DNA of 64,000 nt from positions 186,001 through 250,000 of the forward strand of contig NTMA01000001.1 of NCBI GenBank assembly GCA_002917075.1, read 5' to 3'. Below are positions 11,729 to 22,650 of the stretch, piece by piece (position 1 is the stretch's first letter; every line of letters begins with the position of its first letter). This DNA is from Hawksworthiomyces lignivorus (Eukaryota > Ascomycota > Sordariomycetes > Ophiostomatales > Ophiostomataceae). A model generated the notes under the pieces. It saw nothing but the letters and a program-made list of their open reading frames with translations. It did not search any database and was not told where the DNA came from. The position numbers were made by a program, and so were the translations under genes.

Positions 11729-12298
11729 CTAGATGTCGTGCCGAGAAGCTGCCATGGATTCTTGCAGCTGGGTTGCGTCTTTGCCTCGTTCTTTGACAGC
11801 CTGAATCTTCGACTCCAGGTAACCGACCAAGTCATGGAGCAATTTGATAAATGCATCCAGGTCCACCGCCTCGGGGCACTCAATCTGGAGAGGAGGGGAG
11901 TCCGCCGCCATGTCAAAGGGCTGCGCATTCACAAACGGCACGTGGTGCGACGCGATGGCATCGATATATCTTTCGCCGTCTCTCGTATGGACTACAACAA
12001 GCGGGTCCAAGCTTCAGCAGCGTGTCGTCCCTCGCACCGCAATGCTGGAGCCCGGGTGCGGCGCTTCCAAGCTCGCACGGACATTGTCGGAGTCAGGCTG
12101 TGGTAGTTCTGCGCCATATCTTGCCTCAGCCGTGGCGGTGGGTGGGCTTGCGACATCATCCTCTTCAACAATTTCCACTTGATTGAAGCTAGTTGGCTTC
12201 CTCCATCGACTATCGAAATGGCGTCCGCTGGAGACACCCGAGCTCACAACTGACAACGGAACATGGCCTGGCAAGCACTTCGAGCTGTTTGAGTGCAT
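11729..12298 (-). pseudogene. Unknown gene interrupted by one in-frame TGA
   Basis: Minus frame from the ATG at 12298 to a TAG at 11729: 190 codons with a single internal stop (TGA, 12016..12014). Both sides look coding in the same frame. Upstream is EIVEEDDVASPPTATAEARY; downstream is VVVHTRDGERYIDAIASHHV and the helix AFIKLLHDLVGYLESKIQAV, with G/C-biased third positions. A nonsense change such as CGA or TGG to TGA would explain it. No intron removes the stop while keeping frame (I tried local GT/AG pairs). No domain recognised. Alternatives are stop-codon readthrough or a sequencing error. Confidence 0.5.
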
Positions 12299-13242
12299 TG
12301 GAATAGAATAGATTAGACCAAGGCATGGAAGAAGCTAGGGTTAAAAGGATGATTCTTACATGTTATATTGAGAGCATGACGGGCAGAACGCTCGACTCTA
12401 CCTAACCACCAAGACTACCACAGCTCATCTGCTTCGCCTAGAGCAGCCTTGAAGAGTCTGATCTGAAGGCTGTTCGGTCTTCCTACTTTAGGGAGCGCAC
12501 GAAGTTGTCTCCCTTGCTGCGTAGTTGGCCAAGTTATGTGATGAGACTACAGTAACCTTGGTTTTCAGTTCTCAACCAATTCGCTACCAGTTGACTTCGT
12601 TTTTATTCCTATGAATAGCCTCTACTCTGATCGGAAGCCATATATTCAGGAGCTTACCTATTCTATCTAGTGAAACGAGCGAAGAGTCTGCCTTCCTCGC
12701 TTGTATGGCTATAGGCGGTGAGAGAGGGCAGAATTGCTCCAAACAGCCAAATCCTCCACCTCTCTACATATTACAGCGCTGCAAAAGGCGGGAAAGGAGA
12801 GAGAGTGGCGCCTTAGTAAAGACGAAGACAATGGCTGGTATTCATAGTGCGCCTTATTCCTGCTTCCCGTATGATATCTGGTGGCTTTTGCTTTTTGGAG
12901 TTCTCTAAAAAACGTATCAATGTCAAGTAGAAAAGAAGAGATGAAAATTACCAAAAAAAAGTTGAAAGATTTCAAAAACCAGAGTTAAGATTACATATTT
13001 AAAGCAGTCAAACACATGTACATATTTTCTAAGCAGACGTTATACCAACAATGCCACCGCGCGTAATCCTCCAAAAAAGACCAAGGAAATGCCGTCCAGT
13101 TGCATGTCGATGCCAGAATTGAACCTCTTTGAACTTGCTAAGCGAGATGCATCCCGTCGGGCCATCGAGCCCAAATATCTGACCAAGTTGCAGACCAGAG
13201 GCTGGAGCCGCCATTGGACTCGAGCAGCCCCGGTGGTTTTCA
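12299..13242. other. Intergenic, no gene seen
   Basis: About 940 bases between the broken gene and the stop of the metalloprotease, both on minus. It should contain the promoter of the former and the 3' flank of the latter. No protein-like frame or repeat seen. Confidence 0.5.
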
Positions 13243-14272
13243 CTACTGGATCGTCAGAGTGTGCAGGAGCGGCGCCGGGTCGGCCTCCACGAGCGGCAGG
13301 CCTAGGCCGTCGCCAAGCGGATGGGAGTAGAGAAACCCGGTCCACACGAGGTCCAGGTGGCTGACCATCAGCCACGCTGGGTGCACGGCGGAGTTCATGA
13401 CCGAGAAGTCGTCCTCCGGGCCGACCCGCACCGAGGGGAGCTCGGGCTCCCAGAACTCGTGGCGCAGGCCGAGGATGTGGCCGATCTCGTGCGCCAGGAT
13501 GCGGGCCATCCAGTCGCGGTACCAGTAGAGCGCGAGGGCGTAGACCTCGACCTGGCGGTCGGCGGGCGCGTCGGCGGGAAAGAAGGCGTCTGCCAAGGCC
13601 GCGGTGTCGCCGTCGTCGGGCAGCGTGCGATAGCGGATGACGAACGTAGCCGGCAGGCCGGGCTCCACGTACTGGAAGCGCACGGGGCAGCGGTGCCACA
13701 TCGCGGCCGCCAGCTCGAAGCAGGCGAGGACGTACTGCGCGTCTTCGTCGCGCAGGAAGCTGCCGGCATCGACGGTGTACCAGAGGATGGCGCGCCGTGG
13801 CCAACGCATGATGACGCCATCGAGTCCCACGCGGATCCTCGACGGCTTACGTCCGCGCCTGCCGCGGCCGCCACCGTCGCCGCCGCAGGTGAGGTGCTGA
13901 ATACCCCCCTTTGTCTGCGTCCTGCGTGCGTACGTCTCGTCGAGCTCTCTGCCAGCTGCCTCAAGCCTGTGGATGGCATGGTTGATTTCTTGCAGAATCT
14001 CGTCCACCCTGATGCCAGCTATTTGGAGGAACATATCGCCGTGACTAACGGGCTGCTCGAAATCAACCGTGTCCATGGATGGACGGGGGGCCTTGCTCTC
14101 TGTCAACGGGTTGTGGCGCCCACCAAGAGAAGACAAGACAAAGACAGGATAGTCCCAGAGCTCTTCGATCTGCGGAGTGGTGTTTGTAGTTCCTGAAGGC
14201 GCGGTGTTAGAGAGAGTATCAGGATTGCAATGAGATGATATGCAAAAGCGACGGATGACACTTACCGGCCAT
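13243..14272 (-). CDS. Metzincin-type zinc metalloprotease (astacin/matrixin-like), no signal peptide
   Basis: Model complement(join(13243..14192,14266..14272)), 318 residues. A 7-nt first exon (ATG GCC G) is followed by a perfect GTAAGT donor and a 73-nt intron ending CCTTCAG; the join gives MAGTTNTTPQIEELWDY. The core is residues about 115-300. HEIGHILGLRHE supplies the HExxHxxGxxH zinc ligands His237, His241 and His247, with catalytic Glu238 and the astacin-style Glu248 after the third His. DFSVMNSA supplies the Met-turn (Met268). Upstream strands such as WYTVDAG and VRFQYVEPG resemble the metzincin N-subdomain. No signal peptide or propeptide cysteine switch is visible, unlike secreted astacins and matrixins, and a Gly/Arg-rich linker (GGGRGRRGRK) precedes the domain. 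Substrate unknown; it may act inside the cell or be exported unconventionally. Confidence 0.8.
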
Positions 14273-15643
14273 TTTGGTAATTTTAGAGAGTACTTGTAAG
14301 GGAAGACGAGTGTGATTGTATTAAGAGATGTCAGGAAGCCTTTCGGATGCTGTATCTTTTTTTTTTTTTTTTGTTTTTCGAAGAGTACAGAGCGCAGTTG
14401 TTAAGCTTAAATAAACTCGATCTTCACAGTAGCGTCCAAATAGACACGGATGGGTCAGATGCTGAAGCATCTCAGCTGTGAATGAAAGATCTCTCGTCCT
14501 AAGAGGGGAGAGTAGTTTTCTTGGATTTCTTGGAGTGGAAGAAAAACAGACATCGTGATAAGCGAGAATAGAGAGAAAGCCTCGTAAGTTCAGTCAGATT
14601 AGGGTGTATGTATTTGAGCAACAAACTCTCATGGGTAAATTCTGCAAAAGTACAAGGCAATCATCACAACAAGGTGTGATCTGGCACACAGCTTCTCTGT
14701 CTCCGTTATTTGACATTTGAATCCAAGAATATCGATGCTTTGTGCCTGCTGATCCGCAAATCAACGGCTGGGCGGGTGTGTGGGCCAATAAGTTGAACAT
14801 AGTTAGCGGCGACCAGTAACAACCAACGAGTTACAGTGCCTGGCGATCTTCAGGAACGAAATAAATTCTCGGGGTGGCAATGTATAAGCAGCAACCAAGA
14901 AACGAATTCCAGAAAATACCTCTTCATCTTGATACCAAGACACGCCCACGGCTCGTATTCTGGTGTTGGTCTTGTGTCGTTGTTCTTGCGTTGATGTACT
15001 CGTCGTATCGGACCAGCACATCTCAGTAGAAAGAAATCCAACCTGCAGCAGAGTGACATCAATCCCTACCGAGCACACCAGAGGACATGGTAGAGGAGCC
15101 AGGAGCTGCGCCAGCGGCTCTACAGTGGTGGGGCAATCCAAGAAAATATCATTGGTCCACCAGGGCTGAGATGTTTCTCGTTTTGAACATCCCTTCGATA
15201 TAGAGAAACGTCGAATAAGCAAGACTTACCACAAGCACTCGCCTTTTTTTTTGGTACCATGGTATTTATCATGTGGCGAAAATCCGGTACTCCAAGAAAT
15301 ATCATTGGTTGGTGTGCCAGTGAGACTCTCTGTGTCTTTCTCATCATCTTCTTTTCTAGATTCCTTGCACCTGGTTCGTAGTAGTTAAATAGGTCCTATT
15401 TTCCATGAAAACGGTTTCGGCTTGATCTTAAACAAAACAACAAAAAGAAATCAACTCAAATCGAACTACCAGTCTTATATATGTATTTCTCTGATCTATT
15501 ACGCTACGCTCTGTTCGCAAGGATGAAAGGAAGGCATCATCTACCGGTCTTTTCCCGGTGAGAGTCCCCACTCGTGGTCCAGGCCACTCCAGCGTCAACA
15601 TGGCTAACTGTGACACTATAGAAGCCGCGGCTTTAGGGCTAGT
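14273..15643. other. Intergenic with a possible broken gene
   Basis: Holds a poly-T run near 14358-14371 behind the protease start, a coding-like minus frame described separately (14803..15370), and the promoter of the downstream plus-strand gene. Nothing else supported. Confidence 0.45.
14803..15370 (-). pseudogene. Possible two-exon gene broken by a homopolymer frameshift
   Basis: Minus open frame 15165..14803 (121 codons) reads as protein (PWWTNDIFLDCPTTVEPLAQ, then SFLKIARHC). It follows a good intron, donor GTAAGT at 15229 and acceptor TCTCAG at 15166. The upstream frame contains the related string TPTNDISWSTG, so the two exons share a TNDI(S/F) motif. At DNA level TCCAAGAAATATCATTGGT is repeated with one extra A. 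The exons join in frame only if the A9 run near 15247-15255 had ten A residues, and no in-frame ATG is found upstream. I read this as a decayed gene or an assembly indel. No family recognised. Confidence 0.3.
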
Positions 15644-17404
15644 ATGGACGAGGAGATAGACAAGATTGCAAAATCTGGCGACATGAAACGATTCACAGCT
15701 TTTCTCTTCCGTAACTTTTATGCTGACTGGCGCGACTACAATGGCCGCACCCTCCTTGCCCGGTTCTCGGCACACGGGACCGTTGATATGGTAAACCTTC
15801 TCTTCTACTTAGATAGGAGTCATCTCAATATGGAAGACGACGACGGCGAAACACCCCTTGTCGTGGCCGCTGTGGCGGGCAACGTAGCCGTCTTTGATTT
15901 CCTTCGCTCCGTCGGCGCAAGCCTTTTTCGACTTCGCGATTATCATCTACCGCTCAGCTGGGGAAAACGCAGAGATTCTCTGATTAAGCTCCTGGAATGT
16001 GCCCATAGTCCAGGCCGCCTGGCTGAGGAAGTCGACAACCGGGAAAAGGACTACGTGAACATGGCCTTTGAGAATGCTCTTCAGCGTGGGGGCATCAATC
16101 TACGATCGCTTGTTGGCTCTCCGGCGCAAGTACGGAGCGACGGGCCGTTGATCTTGCGCAGAATGGCCCACGGACAGCACCCACCAGATTTTGTTAGCAC
16201 CCTCACTCTCTTGCTCTATGCTGGCTCGTGCTCGCAGGTGCTAGATAACATTAATGGCTCCTCCTACACTACTGCGTTTTGCCAAGACCTACCACAGTGG
16301 ATGATATTGGTTGAGCCAGCCGACCATGAGCTGTTCCGCAACCTCGTTTCATCCATTTGGGGAGTTCAGTGCGTGGACGCTTCGCTCTGTAGAAATACGG
16401 TCGGAGCGCACCGCAGGCTGGAGGAGAGCGCTAAAACTATGGCCGCGGCCCTAGTCGCTGCCATGCGGGACCTGCTCGGTCTGGACAGCCCCATAAGCGA
16501 TACCCATAAGCCTGGATATGGCTTGCAGGACCACAGTCCGATGTACACAAAGGAAATGGGACCCATGTCTCAGGCATCCAGCGGGCACATCTTGCTTGAG
16601 CTGATCTGGCCGGGCGTGGATCCTCATCTCTCCCTGTGGGCGTTCCTGATGGCTAGTGCTATTTTCGCCATATTGTTGGTGTACTTAGTTTGTGCGTTGA
16701 GTCTCCTGGTCCGCCGTCTTTCTCATTCTCATATAGTTAGACGCCTTTTGCTGATCCGGCATGTTTTGTTAGGGAAATGGCAAATTGCGCTGCAAGCGTC
16801 TCTGGCCTATGTCATCATGTACTGGCACGATATTTGCACTATAATCCCTTACATCCCCGGCGATGAGAATGCAGCCGATGCGGTCGTCAAAAATCGTTAC
16901 GAACTCTGCGCTGCCCGCGAGGTTGCATGCGACTACCTGTTGGGCCACTTGGCCGGTGCTAACCCCGTAGGTACGCCCATGCAGGAGAATGTGTTGACGA
17001 CAGGCTACGAAGGCGACATGGCCATGTTGAATGTTGACACGACTGGGGCAGCCGTTGACGGTCTCGATCTGGACGCCATAGCGCCGATGCCAAATTATGA
17101 AACGACCGATCTGTCTGCGCAGGAGGACGCAGCCAGGAGAAAGCAGATCAACGCCAGCCTCGGCTACAGCCCTACCGACAAGTTTACAAAGTATCCGGGG
17201 TGCAAAACATGCAGTAAACTATCTTCTAAATCTAACTTCAATCGACACATAAGGGAAGTTCATCTGGGCAAGCGACAAAAGTGCAAGACGTGCGGCGGCT
17301 TATACAAGAGGACCACCAAGGGCCATAAGTGCGAAACGAGAGATCCTCGTGGCAGGCGCCCAGAATTCCATCCGGTGGCAGGGGAGCGTGCTGAGGGTAA
17401 CTAG
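15644..17404 (+). CDS. Ankyrin-repeat / transmembrane / C2H2 zinc-finger protein
   Basis: Single exon, 586 residues. Residues about 33-95 hold two ankyrin-like units (DYNGRTLLARFSAHGTVDMV and GETPLVVAAVAGNVAVFDFL). Residues about 329-356 form a strong transmembrane segment (LWAFLMASAIFAILLVYLVC) flanked by Arg-rich bases (VRRLSHSHIVRR), and 375-403 is a weaker hydrophobic stretch. The tail has a C2H2 finger with ligands Cys520, Cys523, His535 and His540, then a second Cys547/Cys550/His561/Cys563 knuckle, and ends in a basic region (RDPRGRRPEF). The start ATG is the first of the frame. The layout suggests a membrane-tethered zinc-finger protein whose tail could be released, but that is inference. 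No named family recognised. Confidence 0.75.
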   Translation: MDEEIDKIAKSGDMKRFTAFLFRNFYADWRDYNGRTLLARFSAHGTVDMVNLLFYLDRSHLNMEDDDGETPLVVAAVAGNVAVFDFLRSVGASLFRLRDYHLPLSWGKRRDSLIKLLECAHSPGRLAEEVDNREKDYVNMAFENALQRGGINLRSLVGSPAQVRSDGPLILRRMAHGQHPPDFVSTLTLLLYAGSCSQVLDNINGSSYTTAFCQDLPQWMILVEPADHELFRNLVSSIWGVQCVDASLCRNTVGAHRRLEESAKTMAAALVAAMRDLLGLDSPISDTHKPGYGLQDHSPMYTKEMGPMSQASSGHILLELIWPGVDPHLSLWAFLMASAIFAILLVYLVCALSLLVRRLSHSHIVRRLLLIRHVLLGKWQIALQASLAYVIMYWHDICTIIPYIPGDENAADAVVKNRYELCAAREVACDYLLGHLAGANPVGTPMQENVLTTGYEGDMAMLNVDTTGAAVDGLDLDAIAPMPNYETTDLSAQEDAARRKQINASLGYSPTDKFTKYPGCKTCSKLSSKSNFNRHIREVHLGKRQKCKTCGGLYKRTTKGHKCETRDPRGRRPEFHPVAGERAEGN

Positions 17405-18692
17405 CAAACACACCCGTGATATGTTACGTCTCCCTAGAAATATAAACGAATTTTCAACCGACTCTGTGCAGACCTGGTACTGATGCCGTGAACTAAAAAG
17501 AAAGGAAGAAAGAAAAAAATAAGAGTGATATTAATACCAAATTGTTATACCAAATAATTTCTTAGTATTATTTTCTCTCTTATACATTTACGTGCTTAGA
17601 CTATATCTAGAACAGCGGCATCCATTAAGGGATTTGCTAGTGTGATGTTGACACCATACGTCACCGGCTGCACTGGAGTCGATTGGAGAAAAACATCCTG
17701 TCACTCGCTACATTCCGATGCATTGTCCCTCTGCTTTTTCCTTACTCCCTTTTGGTTTCTGCGTCTGTTTCAGATCCAGATTTTTTTTTCAGGGCCGCTC
17801 GGCCAGCTCGCAGAGGCCTGCAACGGTACAAATGGATTGCCTTTCCAATTCCTTCTTTCTCTTTCCCACCCTTAATTATCCTGCATCTTCCTCCCTCCAC
17901 CACCACTTTTGGTATTGTGCAGGAGGGTAGGATAACATGGTGTGCCCGAAGAAGTCTTATGCCGGCTTTGTGCAGAATATTCTTGCTTGCACAAAACTTA
18001 CTGCGTGGAAATGGAATAAACGAAGTGACATTTGAAAGGCAAAAATTCCTTAGTCATCCGCTTCAAAGAAGGTAAGACAATGCGCCGTGAAAGACGAGGG
18101 CCCGCGGCGATTAAAATTCCTCGTTAGTGGCTTTTCCTTATGTGCGTTTCGCCAGCAGGTGTCCCTTGCCTCGTATTTCGCTTTCTCTGGTGAAACAGCC
18201 TGAAGAGGCTTAGGAGAGAGGCTTAGCACAGCGGTCATGCTGGCAAGGAATCTCCGCCCAGTGGTTTCTGTCTGGACCATTGGGCTTTGAGATTGTCCCC
18301 GTCGGGATTCGCACCGTAATGCCCGATTGAGACTAACCCCTGAAGACGCCAACCGACCTCCGACTGGTCGGCAGTTTCTAGCTAATGCACTAGACGAATC
18401 TTAATTGAAGAAATGCTGTAGCCTCGCAGTGGTCCCCCATTCTTCGATGATCGATTGTGGGCAGTGAGGGTTGGAGTGTTGTGCTTACGCGGCAATCACT
18501 TCTCCATTTGGTTGTCAAGCTCTTCATATATCTTTCACAGACATCTGCTTTACTACCTCCTCCTTCCTTGTTCCCTCTCCTGGGCTCAGTTGAGTTCTTC
18601 CCACCGCGCTCTTTCGAGTCATCTGTCTCTCACCTAAGCAACACTCTTTTTCACTACTCACATGAGAATGCTGGGTTCGGTTAAGAGACACC
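17405..18692. other. Intergenic, no gene seen
   Basis: 1.3 kb between two plus-strand genes. The last ~200 bases are pyrimidine-rich (CTCCTCC tracts), typical of a fungal promoter/5' leader. A tRNA-like string on minus near 18280-18380 was examined and rejected. Confidence 0.5.
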
Positions 18693-21004
18693 ATGGACAG
18701 GACCAATCCTTACAAGGCCCTCTCCGTGGCCATTGATGATGAGCAGCAGCAAGGCCGCTTCTGGAATGACTCTGACAACGACAGCATCGATGAAGGTCTG
18801 CCGTTTTTGGTCGAGGATGATCAGCATCGACGGAGGCAAAAATCATGGTGGCCGAGATACAGATGGCGGACATATAGATGGCGACGACCGGCATGGATGA
18901 CCTCCCAGCACCAACACAACCTGGAAGACGAGACGACAGAACAGGATAGAGCTGCATCATCAACCGTTAAGCCGTCAACACCGGGTGTTGGCCCTCGCCG
19001 CGTTCAAGGTGCCGCCTGGTACCAGGCGCAGCGGCCCGGCAGCATCATTGCGCTGACGTCTGTCATACTGTTCTTCTTGGTATTCGCGGCCGTCGTATCA
19101 CTCATTCCCATGTTTCGCCTGGCTGAGGACGCCATCTGCCGGAAGTATTATGGACTGGATTATGGGAACCAGACATCCGTGACCTATGGCAATAGTAGCT
19201 TTGTCGTTGACGCGCACAAGGAGTTCCTGGATGACGACGATTCAAGCGGAGATGAGCTCTTGTGCAAGGTGGACGCCGTACAGTCACAGCTGGCCTGGGT
19301 AGGCGGTGTAATCTCTGTAGCGGAGTCGATTCTAGGTGAGTAGTCTGTTGTTCTTATAGCGGAAAAGCGGAAGCCAAGGACAGGAAGTAAAACGAAGAAG
19401 AAGAAGAAGAAGAAGAAGAAGCGATAGGCTAACATGAGCAGGGCTGGTTACATCCTTTCCGTGGGCGCTTTTGTCTGACAGGTATTTATCTTCCGAGAAA
19501 AGATCTTCATCTCACTTCTGTCAAGTTTAACAAAAAGTCTAGAATCGGTCGCAAACCCATCTTCCGCATATCTTTTTTCGGCACAACCTGCTCCTTTCTC
19601 TGCAGTGCTTTCATTCTGTCGCATCGCGACGTCCTCTCCATTTGGTTCCTCCTCGTCTCTCAAATCTTCTTCCTTGTCGGCGGTGGTGGTGGCGTCGCTG
19701 TGACGATCCTTCATTCGATCGTGGCCGATGTGACTTCGGACCGCGCATCTGGCTTTATCTGGCTGTCCATCGGCGCTGTCACTGGCGGCATCTTGGGACC
19801 CGGAGTAGCTGCGGTACTGATGTCTGCCTTCTCCGCTTGGATGCCCATTGGCTTGACGATATTTGGTCTCGCGCCTCTGGTGCTGGTCTTGACTATTTTT
19901 CTGCCGGAGACCCTGCCCCAGAAGGCTGCAAAGTCCCCGTCGGGCGCTGACGGGGCCGAACCGGCTACCGGGGCTGAATCGGCTTTCGAGCCCGTCGCCG
20001 CGGGCAGAGGGGACAGTTTGCTGGACGCGTCCTTTTGGAGAAACACGGTGCCTGCGCACCTCCGCGATACGATCGTGCGCATGCGCGAGTCGGTGGCGGT
20101 TCTGCGCCGCAGCCGCGCCGCGCTGCTGCTGCTGCCCACTTTTCTGTTCTCGCCCGCCATGCAGGGTGCCCAGGGCGGCATCCTGGCGCAGTCCGTCAGC
20201 AAGCGATTCGGCTGGTCTCTGTCGAAGATGGGCTACGTCTTCTCGTTCAAGGGCATCGTGACCGTGATCGTACTGGCCCTCCTGCCCATGGTGTCGTCGG
20301 CCTTTCTGATGCGGGGCGGCACCGGTAGCAGCGGCGGCAACAAACCGCGCCGCCGCAGGTGCGGCTGGCGGCTGGGCGGGCTGGGCCTCTCAGAGTCCGG
20401 CAAGGACCTGTTCCTTGCGCGCTTCTCGCTCATCTGCCTAGTGTGCGGCAACCTCCTGCTGGCTGTAGTTTCCTCGCTGCCGATGCTGATAGTGGGCCTC
20501 GTCATCTCCACTCTGTCAGTCGGCCTCGGTTCCGTGGCCAAGTCGCTCATCACCCACTACTACACGGAGCAGCTGGCGGGCGCGGACGCCGACAGTGCCG
20601 GCCACAAGGCAGATGAGGAGGAAGCCGTGGTGGCGGTGGCGGCGGCGGCGGCGGCAGTAGCGGAGGGACAAGGTGCTGCGCCGCCGACGGAAGGGAAAAG
20701 TAGCGCCGACGAGCACACGTCCCGCCTGTACACGCTCACCGGCATGGTCGAGACGATGGGGACATTTCTTGCCGGGCCCGTCCTGGCGTGGACGTTTTCG
20801 TCGGGCCTCGCCCTGGGCGGCCTCTGGACGGGGCTGCCGTTCTATTACGCCACGGGCCTGTGCCTGCTGGCGCTTGCGTGCCTGCTGCTGATCGACAACA
20901 AGACCGCAAACAAGCAGGCGGCGGTAAGCGCGGTAGCTGGTGACGGTACCATAGACGAGGAGGAAGAGGAAGAGGTAGGACAGGGAAGCATCGCTCTAGT
21001 ATGA
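18693..21004 (+). CDS. MFS transporter with long hydrophilic N-terminus
   Basis: Model join(18693..19335,19442..19481,19543..21004), 714 residues. The start ATG has a CACCATGG context. Intron 1 (GTGAGT, 106 nt) and intron 2 (GTATTT, 61 nt, acceptor GTCTAG) leave a 40-nt middle exon; the joins restore PWALLSDRIGRKP, the MFS motif A (G/S-x-x-D-R-x-G-R-[KR]) of loop 2-3. About 115 hydrophilic residues precede TM1 (ALTSVILFFLVFAAVVSLI). A loop of about 65 residues follows with N-glycosylation sequons (NQTS, NSS) and cysteines (ICRKYY, LCK). Twelve segments are plausible in total. Loops in the second half are alanine/acid-rich. The architecture matches a fungal MFS subgroup with a large first external loop. 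Drug or metabolite export is possible; the substrate is unknown. Confidence 0.85.
19394..19421. repeat. (GAA)9 microsatellite inside MFS intron 1
   Basis: Nine GAA triplets plus G, lying within the first intron of the MFS gene about 20 bases before its acceptor. Likely length-polymorphic; it does not alter the coding frame. Confidence 0.9.
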
Positions 21005-21771
21005 GAGCAGTAAGATACGAGGCTGGCGTTTATGAGATGATTTTCGGCGCAGCGGGACTTTGCTTTGGGTATGCAAACTGGACTGGCTTATGCGGATAGA
21101 ACTAAGGGGATTAGACTTATATTGTACTGCAATAAATCACGGGAGGCATACTGTTTTGTTTTATTTTGACGTACGAGTTTAGACGGGTGGAAACGACGAC
21201 AGCTTGTCCTAAATACCTTCACATTGCTGCTGCACATGAGACGTGAGAAAACGAAGTCAATGCTGCGACCACAGCTACTTAGCCCCACTGTGCACATTAT
21301 ATGCACATCCTTCAAGCAATCACGCCCCATTATGAAGATGGTGTACGAAAAGCGAAATTAGAATCGTTATTTTTCGAGCTGATTTGTGTGCAAAAATCGG
21401 AGTAGACCTGAATGGTGCGGCTTCGTAAGATAAACTTTGCGCTGTCACAGCTCGAACTGAGCCCCATGCTAACGATACTACTCCGTAGTGGGTGGAATGG
21501 TTGCTTTATGCAAACGAAAGCAATAGCCTTCTTCGTCTCCCCACTTGGAATTGATAATACCGCACTCTCGCCCTGGACAATTGCCAATCATATGTGACCA
21601 TGGCGATGCGGCTGACTTGTATTGATACGGTGGTACCTGGTCTGTAAGGTGCCTAATATTTACCTCCCCAAAAACGTTATATTCTTCGTCTGCATTTACC
21701 ACGAGTTTTAACCACAGTCTGTCTTTGACCTCTCATCTCTTGTTCAAAACCAGCTTCGATGAGCTGAGCGC
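21005..21771. other. Intergenic between MFS and BTB genes
   Basis: 767 bases, no gene seen. Contains one exact copy of TACTCCGTA at 21479..21487. Confidence 0.5.
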
Positions 21772-22650
21772 ATGAAAGGACCAGCCATGGACACTTCCGC
21801 AGCCTACTTGCATTCTCTTATCGGCACACTTTTGATGGTTCCCAAGTTCAGCGACCTCAAGTTCGTGTGTGAAGGTCAAGAGATCGATGTCCACAAGGTC
21901 ATTGTCTGCACCCAATCCCCTGTCATCGACAAGTCGGCCAACAATGAATTCTTTGTCGAAGCGAAGAAAAGCAGAATCGAGATGGACAACTTCGACTTGC
22001 CCACGGTCAAAAGCATGGTCGAGTTCATGTACACTGGCAACTATTCCATCGCTGCTCACGAAACTGGAGATATTGATTCCAAGTTACCGGGTCAAGAGCC
22101 ATTGGAAACACTGCTCCGGCATGTGCGGATCAATGCCATAGCCGACTACTACGACATCCCACGACTTCGGGATATTGCTGCTTCTCAGATCAAGGACATC
22201 TTTGCTAGAAACATCTTCTCTGCGACAGTATTTTCAGAAGTTCTCAAAGAAGTTCGGAAAACGACGGGCGACAAAAAACTTTATGAGATGATGGCTTCTG
22301 TTGCATCAAATCACTTTGAAGAACTGCTTCTTGACAAAAAATTTGAAGATCTCGAGATCACAAAAGACGAATTTGGAGGGCGCCTTCTTGTTGCTTGCGC
22401 ACAGCTCATGCATGCACAGCATGAGCTTCATCTGCAAACAAAGAAAAAGTTGACGTCCCTTGAAGAAATTATCGAATCGAATGCAACGTCAAAACAGAGA
22501 ACCTGCGTACACTGTTCTAGTAGATTTGGCTGTTACTTTGCACCTGGTTCCGGAGAAAATTCAAGCGACTGGCAACTCTACTGTAACAGCTGTGATAAAA
22601 GTCAATCAGCCTTGCCATTGTTCCCTTATGCCGGTTTTGGACGTCGCTAG
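21772..22650 (+). CDS. BTB/POZ-domain protein
   Basis: Single exon, 292 residues. A second in-frame ATG five codons on (21787) has a better context (GCCATGG) and may be the real start, giving 287. Residues about 22-130 show the fungal BTB pattern: FSDLKFVCEGQEIDVHKVIV, then SPVIDKS, IEMDNFD, and VKSMVEFMYTGNY. BTB domains dimerise and often act as Cullin-3 adaptors. The following helical region (DYYDIPRLRDIAASQI) resembles the segment after BTB in fungal homologues. The C-terminus adds a paired-cysteine motif CVHC...CNSC, a possible zinc ribbon. No Kelch or MATH partner. Substrate unknown. Confidence 0.85.
   Translation: MKGPAMDTSAAYLHSLIGTLLMVPKFSDLKFVCEGQEIDVHKVIVCTQSPVIDKSANNEFFVEAKKSRIEMDNFDLPTVKSMVEFMYTGNYSIAAHETGDIDSKLPGQEPLETLLRHVRINAIADYYDIPRLRDIAASQIKDIFARNIFSATVFSEVLKEVRKTTGDKKLYEMMASVASNHFEELLLDKKFEDLEITKDEFGGRLLVACAQLMHAQHELHLQTKKKLTSLEEIIESNATSKQRTCVHCSSRFGCYFAPGSGENSSDWQLYCNSCDKSQSALPLFPYAGFGRR

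Noticed and set aside
18280..18380. tRNA-like string on minus with a CGACC/GGTCG stem and a 7-base loop
   Set aside because: Loop lacks U33, the putative T-loop (TGCGAAT) does not match, and no acceptor stem pairs.
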